Positions 11,239 through 20,983 of a DNA stretch of 33,677 nucleotides are shown piece by piece. The DNA comes from Prolixibacteraceae bacterium (GTDB taxonomy: Bacteria; Bacteroidota; Bacteroidia; Bacteroidales; Prolixibacteraceae): NCBI GenBank assembly GCA_016938055.1, contig JAFGVJ010000206.1, positions 1 to 33,677 of the forward strand. Direction: 5' to 3'. The notes beneath the pieces are model-generated. The model searched no databases and had not been told where the DNA came from. It saw only the letters and a list, made by a program, of their open reading frames with translations. Numbering within the stretch: the stretch's first letter is position 1; every line of letters begins with the position of its first letter. A program made the position numbers and the translations under genes.

Positions 11239-11280
11239 ATATTACCTTTCGTGTTTTTTCGTGTTTTTACCTTTTCGATG

Positions 11281-12528
11281 TTACTTGTCGAATTCGGATT
11301 TCAGTATTCCCAGAACGCTGTCGATGGTCTCTTCTTCGAGATCAGTACGTTTGATCAGTTCGTTACGGGGGATGTTCAACACGTTTTTGGCCGTGTCGCA
11401 ACCAATAGCTTTCAGCTCGTCGATGATCCATCCTTCAATTTCATCGGAGAATTCATCCAGGTTTACATCTTCGTCGTCGGCTTCCATCTCGCGGTAAACA
11501 TCAATCTCATAATCGGTCAATTGACTGGCGAGTTTGATGTTCAAGCCGCCTTTGCCAATGGCCAGAGAAACCTCTTCGGGTTTCAGGTAAACCTCGGCAG
11601 TTTTTTTCTCATGATCGAGTTTAATGCTGGAGATTTTAGCCGGGTTTAATGCCCTTTGGATGTATAGGTTGAGGTTGGTGGTATAGTTGATTACATCGAT
11701 GTTTTCGTTGCGTAATTCGCGAACGATCCCGTGGATGCGTGATCCTTTCATACCCACACAGGCTCCAACGGGATCGATACGCTCGTCGTACGATTCTACC
11801 GCAATTTTGGCCCGCTGACCGGGAACCCGAACAATCTTTTTGATGGTGATGAGACCGTCAAAAATTTCAGGAACCTCGAGCTCAAACAATCTCTCGAGAA
11901 AGGCTGGCTGGGTACGGGAAAGGATGATGAGGGGGTTGTTGTTCCGGAGTTCAACCTTGTAAACCACCGCTCTCACGGTATCCCCTTTTCTGAAATAATC
12001 GGTTGGGATTTGTTCGGTTTTAGGAAGGATCAGTTCGTTTCCTTCGTCGTCGAGTACCAGTATTTCTTTTTTCCAGATCTGGTATACTTCACCGGTTACA
12101 ATTTCCCCGATTTTGTCTTTGTATTTGGTGTAAATGCTGTCTTTTTCCAGCTCTAAAATACGGCTGGCAAGGTTTTGGCGAAGGTTCAAAATGGCCCTGC
12201 GTCCAAAATCGATCAACTTTACTTCGTTGGTTACTTCTTCACCAATTTCGTAATCGGCATCAATCTTTTTGGCTTCCGATAAAGGAATTTCCTTGTTCGG
12301 ATCTGTAAATTCTTCATCGGCAACAACGGTACGGTAATGCCAGATTTCAAAGTCACCCTTATCGATGTTGATAATAATATCGAAGTTTTCGTCGCTTTCG
12401 TACTTTTTTTGAAGCAGGTTACGGAAAACATCTTCCAGCACGCTCATCATGGTAGCGCGATCGATATTTTTCAGGTCCTTAAATTCGGCAAACGTATCAA
12501 TCAGACTGACGTTGTCTATGTTCTTCAT
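11281..12528 (-). CDS. nusA: Transcription termination/antitermination factor NusA
   Basis: 415 aa; VRVPGQRAKIAVESYDERIDPVGACVGMKGSRIHGIVRELRNENIDVINY; sits between rimP and infB. Confidence 0.97.
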   Translation of the reverse strand: MKNIDNVSLIDTFAEFKDLKNIDRATMMSVLEDVFRNLLQKKYESDENFDIIINIDKGDFEIWHYRTVVADEEFTDPNKEIPLSEAKKIDADYEIGEEVTNEVKLIDFGRRAILNLRQNLASRILELEKDSIYTKYKDKIGEIVTGEVYQIWKKEILVLDDEGNELILPKTEQIPTDYFRKGDTVRAVVYKVELRNNNPLIILSRTQPAFLERLFELEVPEIFDGLITIKKIVRVPGQRAKIAVESYDERIDPVGACVGMKGSRIHGIVRELRNENIDVINYTTNLNLYIQRALNPAKISSIKLDHEKKTAEVYLKPEEVSLAIGKGGLNIKLASQLTDYEIDVYREMEADDEDVNLDEFSDEIEGWIIDELKAIGCDTAKNVLNIPRNELIKRTDLEEETIDSVLGILKSEFDK

Positions 12529-12535
12529 ATTTTAT

Positions 12536-13000
12536 TTATTTGAACGATATGATATTTTTCACAGTGGGTTTCGACGCAAATTCAACTCGTTGAGTGCGGG
12601 TAACAGCCACCTTTTTTTTCTTTTCTTCCAGCTTTTCGAGGGTAGTCACTTCAATTTCAAAACCTTGTTCATCAACACTTTTCAGGATGCCTTTTACCGG
12701 TTTGTTTTCACTAACAGCAACTTCCACTTCTTTTCCAATGTTTTTGATGTATTGGCGATACACCCTGAAAGCTTTGCCCAGTCCTGCCGATGAGACACTG
12801 AGTTCAAAGTCATCCTCATCGCGGTTCAGTGCCTGTTCGATACTCCGGCTGAGGTCCACGCATTGTTGAATGCTTACTCCATGGTCACCATCAATGACCA
12901 CTTCAATCTCATTGCTTTTGCTGAGTGTGATGTCAACAATGAAGAACTCCTCAGTGAGGGCATTCCTAACGATATTTTCTATATATTCTTTTGAAAGCAT
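12536..13000 (-). CDS. rimP: Ribosome maturation factor RimP
   Basis: 154 aa; ISKSNEIEVVIDGDHGVSIQQCVDLSRSIEQALN-like region; canonical rimP-nusA-infB order. Confidence 0.95.
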   Translation of the reverse strand: MLSKEYIENIVRNALTEEFFIVDITLSKSNEIEVVIDGDHGVSIQQCVDLSRSIEQALNRDEDDFELSVSSAGLGKAFRVYRQYIKNIGKEVEVAVSENKPVKGILKSVDEQGFEIEVTTLEKLEEKKKKVAVTRTQRVEFASKPTVKNIISFK

Positions 13001-13017
13001 GATGATACTTTAATAAA

Positions 13018-13039
13018 ATAGGGGACACAGGTCCCCTAT
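13018..13039 (-). promoter_or_regulatory. Hairpin in the predicted 5' leader of the rimP-nusA-infB operon
   Basis: 9-bp perfect stem ATAGGGGAC / GTCCCCTAT with a 4-nt loop, between the predicted promoter and the rimP start. Confidence 0.6.
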
Positions 13040-13059
13040 AATCACTTACAGAATCGCGG

Positions 13060-13090
13060 CAAAAATACAAATAATAATGATTTCCACAAA
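13060..13090 (-). promoter_or_regulatory. Bacteroidetes-type promoter for rimP-nusA-infB
   Basis: Minus strand TTTG (13090-13087), 19-nt spacer, TATTTTTG (13067-13060). Confidence 0.7.
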
Positions 13091-13248
13091 ATCAACTCAT
13101 TAAATAACAGGGCAACTGAAAAAGAAAAAATGGCTTCGTGGGTAATAAATTATTGAAAACTCGGCATTGCCTCGGAAGTTTTGAGCACTTTTGTATAAAT
13201 TCACAGCTTACAATCAACTTTTAGTATTGCCCGAAAGATTATGTTTCT

Positions 13249-14502
13249 ATGGCTCGTCAATTGGTTAACAAACGAAAAATTCTCAACGATCCGGTTTATG
13301 GTTTCATCAGTTTACAATCGGACATCATCTTCGATTTGATTGAACATCCCTACTTTCAGCGTTTACGAAGAATCAAACAGCTCGGTTTGTCGTGTGTGGT
13401 TTATCCCGGTGCCAATCATACCCGTTTTGAACACGCTATAGGAGCACTTCACCTCATGCGTCAGGCCATCGACAGTTTAAGGATGAAGCAGGTTGAAATC
13501 AGTGATGAAGAAGCCGAAGCCGTTTGTATTGCTATTTTACTGCACGATATTGGCCACGGGCCGTTTTCACATGCTCTGGAACAAACATTGGTACAGGGCA
13601 TCACCCATGAAACTTTGTCGTTGTTGCTGATGGAGCAACTCAATACCGAATTTCATCAGCAATTGAGCCTGGCCATCAGGATTTTTAAAAACGACTATCC
13701 GAAGAAATTCTTACATCAGTTGGTGGCCAGTCAGCTGGACATGGACCGAATGGATTATCTGCGCCGCGACAGTTTTTTCAGCGGGGTAGTGGAAGGAACC
13801 ATCGGGTCAGACCGGATTATCAAAATGTTGAATGTTTGCGACAACCAGCTGGTGGTTGATCGAAAAGGTATTTACTCCGTAGAGAAATTTTTGGTGGCCC
13901 GCAGGTTGATGTACTGGCAGGTGTACCTTCACAAAACGGTAATTGTAGCTGAATACATGCTCATACTGATCCTGGAACGTGCCAAGTTGCTCGTGAAAAA
14001 GGGCGAAACCTTGTTTGCCCCCGAGCCACTGAAATGGATGCTTCAGCATCAGTTCGGGCTGGACGATTTGAGCATCACCGACAAGAAGTCGAATTTAATT
14101 GAAAATTTTACGGCACTCGACGATTCTGATATTCTTTCCTCTATAAAGTCATGGTGCAAGCACCCCGACCGTGTATTGTCTTATCTTTCGAAGGCTATTG
14201 TGAACCGTAAACTGCTAAAAATATCAGTTGCTGACCGTCCCGTTTCAAAAACACAATTGGTGGAGATTAAAAAGAAAGCGAAAGATCAATTGGGATTGAA
14301 AACCAATGAAATAAAGTATTTTGTTTTTACAGGCAGTATTACCAATCATATTTATGAAGCCGATTCTGGCACCATTAAAATATTATCGAAAAGCAACGAA
14401 ACCATTGACCTTGAAAATGCATCTGATATTGATTTCAAACGCTTATCAAAAGCCGTTCGTAAACATTTTATATGCTATCCAAAGGAATTGGATTTAAACT
14501 AA
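13249..14502 (+). CDS. HD-domain phosphohydrolase
   Basis: 417 aa; [60 protein letters not shown]. Confidence 0.92.
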   Translation: MARQLVNKRKILNDPVYGFISLQSDIIFDLIEHPYFQRLRRIKQLGLSCVVYPGANHTRFEHAIGALHLMRQAIDSLRMKQVEISDEEAEAVCIAILLHDIGHGPFSHALEQTLVQGITHETLSLLLMEQLNTEFHQQLSLAIRIFKNDYPKKFLHQLVASQLDMDRMDYLRRDSFFSGVVEGTIGSDRIIKMLNVCDNQLVVDRKGIYSVEKFLVARRLMYWQVYLHKTVIVAEYMLILILERAKLLVKKGETLFAPEPLKWMLQHQFGLDDLSITDKKSNLIENFTALDDSDILSSIKSWCKHPDRVLSYLSKAIVNRKLLKISVADRPVSKTQLVEIKKKAKDQLGLKTNEIKYFVFTGSITNHIYEADSGTIKILSKSNETIDLENASDIDFKRLSKAVRKHFICYPKELDLN

Positions 14503-14539
14503 TTTTTTTGTTTATTTCGCCTTTAATTTAATTTATTAT

Positions 14540-15580
14540 ATGGAATTTACAGCACGTCAAATAGCTGCATTTCTCGGGGGGGAAGTGATCGGTGATCAGG
14601 AGGTTACCATCAACAATGTTTCAAAGATTGAAGAAGGAGAACCCGGGACACTGACTTTTCTGGCCAATCCTAAGTATGAACCCTTTCTATATGAGACAAA
14701 AGCATCGGTGGTGTTGGTGAATAAAAGTTTGAAGCCCCTTAGGGAAGTGCAAGCCACCATGATACGTGTTCATGATGCCTACGATGCACTTGCCCGGCTG
14801 ATGGAGCTCTATGTTCAGTCGATCCCAGTCAAAAAGGGCATAGAAATTTCTACCTACATCCATGCCAGTTCCAGCGTTGGCCCCGATTGCTATGTTGGCG
14901 CCTTTGCATACATCGATGAAGGGGTGAAAATTGGGAAGAACGTACAGATTTACCCGCATTGCTGGATTGGCCGGGGCGCTGAAATTGGCGACAATACCGT
15001 GCTGTTTTCAGGCGTAAAAATTTATCCCGAATGCAAAATCGGGAAAGGCTGTATCCTGCATGCAGGGGTGGTGATTGGGGCCGATGGTTTTGGCTTTGCA
15101 CCCCTTCCCGACGGAAGTTATAAAAAGCTTCACCAGGTAGGCAATGTGGTGATTGAGGACGATGTTGAGATAGGAGCCAACACCACAGTTGATTGTGCGA
15201 CCATGGGATCTACCATTATCCGTAAAGGGGTAAAATTGGACAACCTGGTACAAGTAGCCCACAATTGTGAAGTCGGCAAAAATACTGTAATAGCAGCTCA
15301 AACAGGGATTGCAGGTTCATCGTCGATCGGTGAGAATTGTATCGTGGGCGGGCAGGTTGGCGTGGCCGGACATCTCAAAATAGGGAACAAGGTAACCATT
15401 GCTGCTAAATCGGGCATCTCGAACAATGTGAACGACGGAAGTGTTCAAATGGGGGAACATGCATTTGAAGCGGCTAAATACAGAAGATCCTATGCCGTAT
15501 TCCGCAATTTGCCCACCTTATTTCATGAGGTAAACCAACTCAGAAAAGAAATCAATAAACAAACTGATAATAAAAAATAG
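14540..15580 (+). CDS. lpxD: UDP-3-O-(acyl)glucosamine N-acyltransferase
   Basis: 346 aa with left-handed beta-helix hexapeptide repeats, [32 protein letters not shown]. Confidence 0.96.
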   Translation: MEFTARQIAAFLGGEVIGDQEVTINNVSKIEEGEPGTLTFLANPKYEPFLYETKASVVLVNKSLKPLREVQATMIRVHDAYDALARLMELYVQSIPVKKGIEISTYIHASSSVGPDCYVGAFAYIDEGVKIGKNVQIYPHCWIGRGAEIGDNTVLFSGVKIYPECKIGKGCILHAGVVIGADGFGFAPLPDGSYKKLHQVGNVVIEDDVEIGANTTVDCATMGSTIIRKGVKLDNLVQVAHNCEVGKNTVIAAQTGIAGSSSIGENCIVGGQVGVAGHLKIGNKVTIAAKSGISNNVNDGSVQMGEHAFEAAKYRRSYAVFRNLPTLFHEVNQLRKEINKQTDNKK

Positions 15581-15585
15581 TTGAC

Positions 15586-16983
15586 ATGGTGGATCATCAA
15601 AAAACCATTCAAAATGAAGTGACCCTCACCGGGAAAGGATTGCATACCGGTATTGCTGTTAGCATGACGCTCAAACCTGCTCCCGAGCATTCAGGCATTG
15701 TTTTTAAGCGGATTGACCTGGAAGGTCAGCCTGAAATTGAAGCCGATGTAAAACATGTTGTTGATACCTCAAGAGGCACCGTTCTGGAAAAGAATGGCGC
15801 AAGAGTTGGCACCATTGAACATACGCTGGCTGCCATCTCAGCACTGGGAATCGATAACCTGATCATCGAAATTGACGGTCCTGAAGCACCCATCATGGAT
15901 GGTAGTTCAAAGTTGATTTACGATGGCATTGGCGAAAACAATTTGCAGGAGCAGGATGCCGAGCGGGAATATTTTGAAATCCGGGAGAAAATTGTTTTCA
16001 CCGATCAGGAAAGTGGAGCTGAGTTGGTTGCCCTCCCCGATGATTCGTTCAGCATTGACGTGATGATTTCATACAAGTCGCCGGTACTCGATAATCAATA
16101 TGCCCGGATCAGCAATATCAGGCATTTCAGAGATGAAATTGCACCATGTCGTACTTTTGTGTTTTTGCATGAACTGGAATTTCTGTTGAATAATAACCTG
16201 GTGAAAGGGGGTGATCTGGACAATGCCATCGTGATTATGGACCGCAATGTATCGCAGGAAGAGCTGGACCGTATTGCCGATCTGTTTCACCACGAACATA
16301 TTAAGCTGAACGGACAACAGGGGATACTCAACAACCTGAAGCTACATTTTACCAATGAGCCGGCACGGCACAAACTGCTCGATGTGATTGGTGATTTGAC
16401 CTTACTGGGACGCCCCATTAAAGGGAAAATTATTGCCAGCAGACCTGGGCACAGTGCCAATACCCAGTTTACAAAAATGCTGCAAAAGGAAATGAACAAA
16501 CAGTTCTCCAAAACTGCTCCCCCGGTATACAATCCCGATAAGGAACCTGTGATGGATATTCACAAAATCAAGGAATTGCTACCACATCGTTATCCGTTTT
16601 TAATGGTCGATAAAGTAATTGAAATCAAAGAAAAGCACATTGTGGGTATTAAAAACATTACGACCAACGAACCCATTTTTACCGGGCATTTTCCCCAAGA
16701 GCCGGTCTTTCCGGGGGTTTTACAAATTGAAGCCATGGCACAGGTGGGCGGTTTGTTTGTATTGAACCAAATGGATCCCAATAAAACCTTTTCAACCTAT
16801 TTTCTGAAAATTGATGGCATTAAATTCAGGAAGAAAATTGTACCTGGTGATACCTTGATTATCAAAGTTGAGATGGTTACACCCATTCGCAGGGGCATCG
16901 CCACCATGAAAGGGTACATTTTTGTTGGAAACCAACTGGCTTCCGAAGGTGAATTTATGGCGCAGATCATTGAAAATAATTAA
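15586..16983 (+). CDS. lpxC/fabZ: Bifunctional UDP-3-O-acyl-GlcNAc deacetylase / 3-hydroxyacyl-ACP dehydratase
   Basis: N-terminal LpxC (TLTGKGLHTGIAVSMTLKPA, IEHTLAAISALGIDN, DLTLLGRPIKGKIIASRPGHSAN) fused to FabZ (LLPHRYPFLMVDKVIEI, TGHFPQEPVFPGVLQIEAMAQ). Confidence 0.97.
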   Translation: MVDHQKTIQNEVTLTGKGLHTGIAVSMTLKPAPEHSGIVFKRIDLEGQPEIEADVKHVVDTSRGTVLEKNGARVGTIEHTLAAISALGIDNLIIEIDGPEAPIMDGSSKLIYDGIGENNLQEQDAEREYFEIREKIVFTDQESGAELVALPDDSFSIDVMISYKSPVLDNQYARISNIRHFRDEIAPCRTFVFLHELEFLLNNNLVKGGDLDNAIVIMDRNVSQEELDRIADLFHHEHIKLNGQQGILNNLKLHFTNEPARHKLLDVIGDLTLLGRPIKGKIIASRPGHSANTQFTKMLQKEMNKQFSKTAPPVYNPDKEPVMDIHKIKELLPHRYPFLMVDKVIEIKEKHIVGIKNITTNEPIFTGHFPQEPVFPGVLQIEAMAQVGGLFVLNQMDPNKTFSTYFLKIDGIKFRKKIVPGDTLIIKVEMVTPIRRGIATMKGYIFVGNQLASEGEFMAQIIENN

Positions 16984-17009
16984 TTACAAACTAAATACAC
17001 TCTTGCACA

Positions 17010-17789
17010 ATGCAACAAGCAATGGCCAATATTCATCCCGATGCTAAAATCGGCAAAGATGTTGTGATTGAACCTTTTGTTACCATAGCTGCCGATGTTG
17101 AAATTGGCGACGGAACCTGGATAGGCCCCAATGCCGTGATCATGGACGGTGCCCGCATTGGTGCAAACTGTAAAATATTTCCGGGAGCCGTCATTGCCGG
17201 TATTCCACAGGACCTGAAATTCAAGGGCGAAGTGACAACCGTGGTGATTGGCGACAATACAACGGTCAGGGAATTTTGTACCGTGAACCGGGGAACTGCA
17301 GCTAAGGGAACCACCATCGTCGGGAAAGATTGTCTTTTACAATCGTATTCCCATGTTGCCCACGACTGCCTTTTGCACAACAATGTGATTCTGGGTAGTT
17401 ACGCTGGACTGGCTGGCGAAGTGGATGTAGAAGATTTTGCGATTGTGAGCCCCTATACTGCTGTTCATCAGTTTTGCCGCATTGGGAAACATGCTTTCAT
17501 TGCGGGTGGAAGTTTGGTGCGAAAAGACATTCCACCCTACGTATTGGTAGCCAATGAACCACTGTCGTTTGCAGGTATTAATTCAGTAGGCTTACGCCGC
17601 AGGGGTTTTTCCATCGATCAAATTAACGACATTCAGAATGTATACCGATACCTTTACCAAAAAGGGATGAACAATACCCAGGCCATGGAAGCCATCCTGG
17701 CCGAAACCGAAGCTACCACCGAAAGGGAAGCCATCCTGGATTTTATCCGTAGTTCGGAAAGAGGAATTGTACGCGGTCCTCAGGACTGA
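17010..17789 (+). CDS. lpxA: Acyl-ACP--UDP-N-acetylglucosamine O-acyltransferase
   Basis: 259 aa; IHPDAKIGKDVVIEPF, IPQDLKFKGE, hexapeptide repeats, ANEPLSFAGINSVGLRRRGFS. Confidence 0.96.
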   Translation: MQQAMANIHPDAKIGKDVVIEPFVTIAADVEIGDGTWIGPNAVIMDGARIGANCKIFPGAVIAGIPQDLKFKGEVTTVVIGDNTTVREFCTVNRGTAAKGTTIVGKDCLLQSYSHVAHDCLLHNNVILGSYAGLAGEVDVEDFAIVSPYTAVHQFCRIGKHAFIAGGSLVRKDIPPYVLVANEPLSFAGINSVGLRRRGFSIDQINDIQNVYRYLYQKGMNNTQAMEAILAETEATTEREAILDFIRSSERGIVRGPQD

Positions 17790-17820
17790 TTTTTTTTGGT
17801 CAAATCAAATAACAGGCTTC

Positions 17821-20811
17821 TTATTCTATTTTGATTCTATAGAAGGATGTGCTGGTGGTCACAAAAAGTTCGTTTTTGTCTTTTCCACCAATGGCCATGG
17901 AATTCACCCGTTCGTTAGGGTTAAGGTGTTTGATTTCATTGCCAGCCGTGTCGAATACGATAATCTGACCTTCGGCCAGGTAGAAGTTTCCATTCCGGTC
18001 TGTTACGTTGCTATATTCTCCCCTTGCCATTTTCTTTTGCATGTTGGTGAGCTTCCCATCAGCTCCCACATTCAATTGGTAGGTGATTTTAGGATCCTCG
18101 TGCGTAATAAAAACAGGGTCGCTTTGACCGGGTGTTACGGCCACTAACTGTACAGAGCGGCCTAAGTCGTAGGTTTCCGGCACAATGGTCACACCATCGG
18201 GGGCCAGAAAGCTGGTTTTGGGCATGCCTAACACCACATTTTCAAAGTCGCTCCGCCAACGATGTGTTGGGTAGATGACGCGTTCAACATGATGGGCATC
18301 TTCCGTATTGATTCTCTTCAAAGGTTCCATATCGTCAGGTTGATCGGGATTGATCGCATAAGCCAAGGTGGCCCATCCTCCATTCCCCCAACCGCTGTAC
18401 ATCGGGTTATCGTCGGGCAGTTTTTCAACGCTTTCCTGTTCGCCGTTTACCAGTAATCCCGGTTGAGGGTCGTAGCGACAGATCACCAACAGGTTGTCCC
18501 TGGTATCCACCGCAAGCGAGAATGGTTTGTACGGATAATCGGCATACAGTTCAAGGGCATTGGTTGTTACATCCCATTTGTAAATCCGTTTACGCTGATG
18601 TTCGCAAAAATAAACGTTGCCTTTACTATCGGCCACTGCTCCGGTGGCGAATTCATATCCGTATCCTACCTTTACCGGTACATCTGTCTGTTCTTGTAAA
18701 TTTCTTCGGGAAAGTTCATTACCCGTTATTGTTGCCCGGGCAAAATCACCCGGATAGATGGCGAGCTGCTTATTCATATCGTATACTGTAATTCCCGGCA
18801 GATGTAATACCTGTGTCCATGAGCGCATATTTCTGAAATCGATGTTGGATGAGTTCGCAACTTTTATGCCCCATTCACGGGGTGTATTCACCCGAATAAC
18901 GCGATACATCCAGAAGTTGGCAAACAACAAATTGTTACAAGCGTTCATTTCAAGCGTTTGGCATTCCTGGCCTTCGCGGCTTTCTTCCTCAAATTGGAAG
19001 GCGTAGAATTTCCAGTTCGAAACCTTGTAGAGCCGGCATTCCTGCCGCACATGATGTTCGAGCGACATGGCATAAACCCTCCCCGGGGTACTTGTATTGC
19101 TTACATAGAACCCGGTTCCGGCATAGGTGCTGGCTGTCCAAATGTCTTTAAAGATTCCACCTCCGTTGTTGGTGACCCACAAACTCCAATACTGATTGTC
19201 CCAGGCCAGGTCTTTACCCTCGGCATATACAGGTGAAACAGGAGCACTGATTTTCCGGTCTCTTCGTTGACGTTCGGGTTCCTCTCCGGGTTTGAACATG
19301 GTGCCGTGACCACCAACGAATTTCACATCGTTCACCAGTGAGCCTTCGCCGGCCATCCATTTTAAGCCAACCGCCCGGTAGTTATAGCCACCGGTGTTGA
19401 TTCCTATTCCATTCACTATATCATTGCCTCCTTCCGACGATTCGAGCAGGGGAACGGGTGCCCCAAATCCGCTGAATGCCGGTTCGCTTTCCTTCAGCAT
19501 GATCTGGGTGGCAAAGGGATGCAGGCCAATTAGTTTGGTACCCTTTGCCATTTTCAAGGTTTCAGTAATGCGGTACCAGCCGGTAGGTACATAAATATTT
19601 TGATGTTCGGCAATGGCCTTTTTAAATACTTCGGTATCGTCGGTTTCACCATCGCCTTTGGCGCCAAGTTCACGAATGTTTACCCAGGAATTCATGACCG
19701 GTAAGGATGGAATGATTTTCGCCAAATGAGCCGGAACATCGTTGACCGGTTCAATTTTACTGTTGATTCGATATTCAGGGTTGTCGGTCATATCGTCCAT
19801 CACCAGGCCGCTTGTAAAATCTTCGATCAGATAGAGCTTGCCTTTCCCTTCTATACTTTTGTTGCTTTTTATGAAATGTACGGCAAGCGGAACGTCCTTA
19901 CAGGCAATGTTGATCAGGTTCACCTGATTGGTGGCGATTTCTTCCCCTCCAACTACCACTCCTGTGCCCACCGTCTCGAAAAGGCAGTCTTCCATGAACA
20001 AGCGATCGGGCACATCTTCCTGAAGTTCCACAGCAACAGGAGCATTTTTCACCTGCATGGCCACAATGGTCATACCGGTGTTCCGACTAATGACGGCAGC
20101 TTTTCGCTGACCTTCGAAATAAAGATCGACCATCATCATGGGCCAGCCCGGTGAAGTCCGGGCAGTGGTGATTCCGTATTCACCACCATAAAATTTCAAA
20201 TCTTCAATTTCGTTACCCAGATCGTATATTCCGGCTAATCCATCCCCGATGTAGAAGTTACAATGGCTCACAAAGCCGTGTTGGGCAAAGTGGGTGCGCA
20301 GCGCAATGGCTTTGGGATTTCCTTCTTCAATTCGAAAATCGATGTTCGAAATGGCGCTGTAAAAAGTACCGGCTCCTGCATCACGAGGTTCCTGCCCTTC
20401 TTCCACCAAGCGGTCGATAAACCAAAACATGTAATTCTGTTCCACTTGATAACCTTGTGTTTTAGCGCCCAGTATAAATTCGGGCCTTTTTTCACCATAG
20501 CCAATTAATCGAATGGCTTTGGGTACATAAATGGTTTTGCTGATAAGATACTTTCCCTCGGGAATAAACAGAATGCCAAAATTCTGGTTGGTTTTTAGCT
20601 TGTTAATAGCTTTCTGTAGTTCATCGGAGACATCGGTTGTGCCATCGGCTTTGATTTGAAAATGCTCAGCAGTAAAATACACGGCTCCGGGGTCGTTTGG
20701 TTTCATCTCATAAACTGACTGAGCAGTACCGTGAAAACCAAATAATAATAGCCAGAAAAGGGCAATACAATTCAACACGAATTGTTTATGATTGCTTAGA
20801 TAAGTATGCAT
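17821..20811 (-). CDS. Secreted protein with two pectate_lyase_3-like (GH55-like) beta-helix regions and a C-terminal NHL/SMP30-like propeller region
   Basis: 996 aa with signal-like N-terminus (VLNCIALFWLLLFGFHGTAQS); KADGTTDVSDELQKAINKLK...GILFIPEGKYLISKTIYVP and again NIRELGAKGDGETDDTEVFKKAIAEHQNIYVPTGWYRITETL; propeller-like repeats such as GAVADSKGNVYFCEHQRKRIYKWDV. Confidence 0.75.
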   Translation of the reverse strand: MHTYLSNHKQFVLNCIALFWLLLFGFHGTAQSVYEMKPNDPGAVYFTAEHFQIKADGTTDVSDELQKAINKLKTNQNFGILFIPEGKYLISKTIYVPKAIRLIGYGEKRPEFILGAKTQGYQVEQNYMFWFIDRLVEEGQEPRDAGAGTFYSAISNIDFRIEEGNPKAIALRTHFAQHGFVSHCNFYIGDGLAGIYDLGNEIEDLKFYGGEYGITTARTSPGWPMMMVDLYFEGQRKAAVISRNTGMTIVAMQVKNAPVAVELQEDVPDRLFMEDCLFETVGTGVVVGGEEIATNQVNLINIACKDVPLAVHFIKSNKSIEGKGKLYLIEDFTSGLVMDDMTDNPEYRINSKIEPVNDVPAHLAKIIPSLPVMNSWVNIRELGAKGDGETDDTEVFKKAIAEHQNIYVPTGWYRITETLKMAKGTKLIGLHPFATQIMLKESEPAFSGFGAPVPLLESSEGGNDIVNGIGINTGGYNYRAVGLKWMAGEGSLVNDVKFVGGHGTMFKPGEEPERQRRDRKISAPVSPVYAEGKDLAWDNQYWSLWVTNNGGGIFKDIWTASTYAGTGFYVSNTSTPGRVYAMSLEHHVRQECRLYKVSNWKFYAFQFEEESREGQECQTLEMNACNNLLFANFWMYRVIRVNTPREWGIKVANSSNIDFRNMRSWTQVLHLPGITVYDMNKQLAIYPGDFARATITGNELSRRNLQEQTDVPVKVGYGYEFATGAVADSKGNVYFCEHQRKRIYKWDVTTNALELYADYPYKPFSLAVDTRDNLLVICRYDPQPGLLVNGEQESVEKLPDDNPMYSGWGNGGWATLAYAINPDQPDDMEPLKRINTEDAHHVERVIYPTHRWRSDFENVVLGMPKTSFLAPDGVTIVPETYDLGRSVQLVAVTPGQSDPVFITHEDPKITYQLNVGADGKLTNMQKKMARGEYSNVTDRNGNFYLAEGQIIVFDTAGNEIKHLNPNERVNSMAIGGKDKNELFVTTSTSFYRIKIE

Positions 20812-20861
20812 AGCATCAGGTTAAAGGTTTAGATGCTGAAAGATATCATCTTTTCAGGAAA

Positions 20862-20899
20862 GAAGGGAACCGTTCTCCCAAAAAAGAACGGTTCCCTTC
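20862..20899 (-). terminator. Hairpin, probable terminator downstream of the M49 peptidase gene
   Basis: 15-bp perfect inverted repeat GAAGGGAACCGTTCT / AGAACGGTTCCCTTC, 8-nt loop. Confidence 0.6.
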
Positions 20900-20930
20900 G
20901 TAAGTTGTACTTTATGGTCCAACAGATATT

Positions 20931-20974
20931 AAAAGTTGTCGGACAGAAAAGTTGTCGGACAGGAATGTCCGACA
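20931..20974. repeat. 16-bp perfect tandem duplication ending in a small hairpin
   Basis: AAAAGTTGTCGGACAG x2 (20931-20962), then TGTCGGACA-GGAA-TGTCCGACA (20953-20974). Confidence 0.9.
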
Positions 20975-20983
20975 TACAAGGAT

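Noticed and set aside
11241-11280. TTTCGTGTTTTTTCGTGTTTTTACC direct repeat between nusA and infB
   Set aside because: Short low-complexity intergenic sequence with no further structure.
19726-20154. 142-aa plus-strand ORF
   Set aside because: Antisense to the 996-aa beta-helix protein; no family resemblance.
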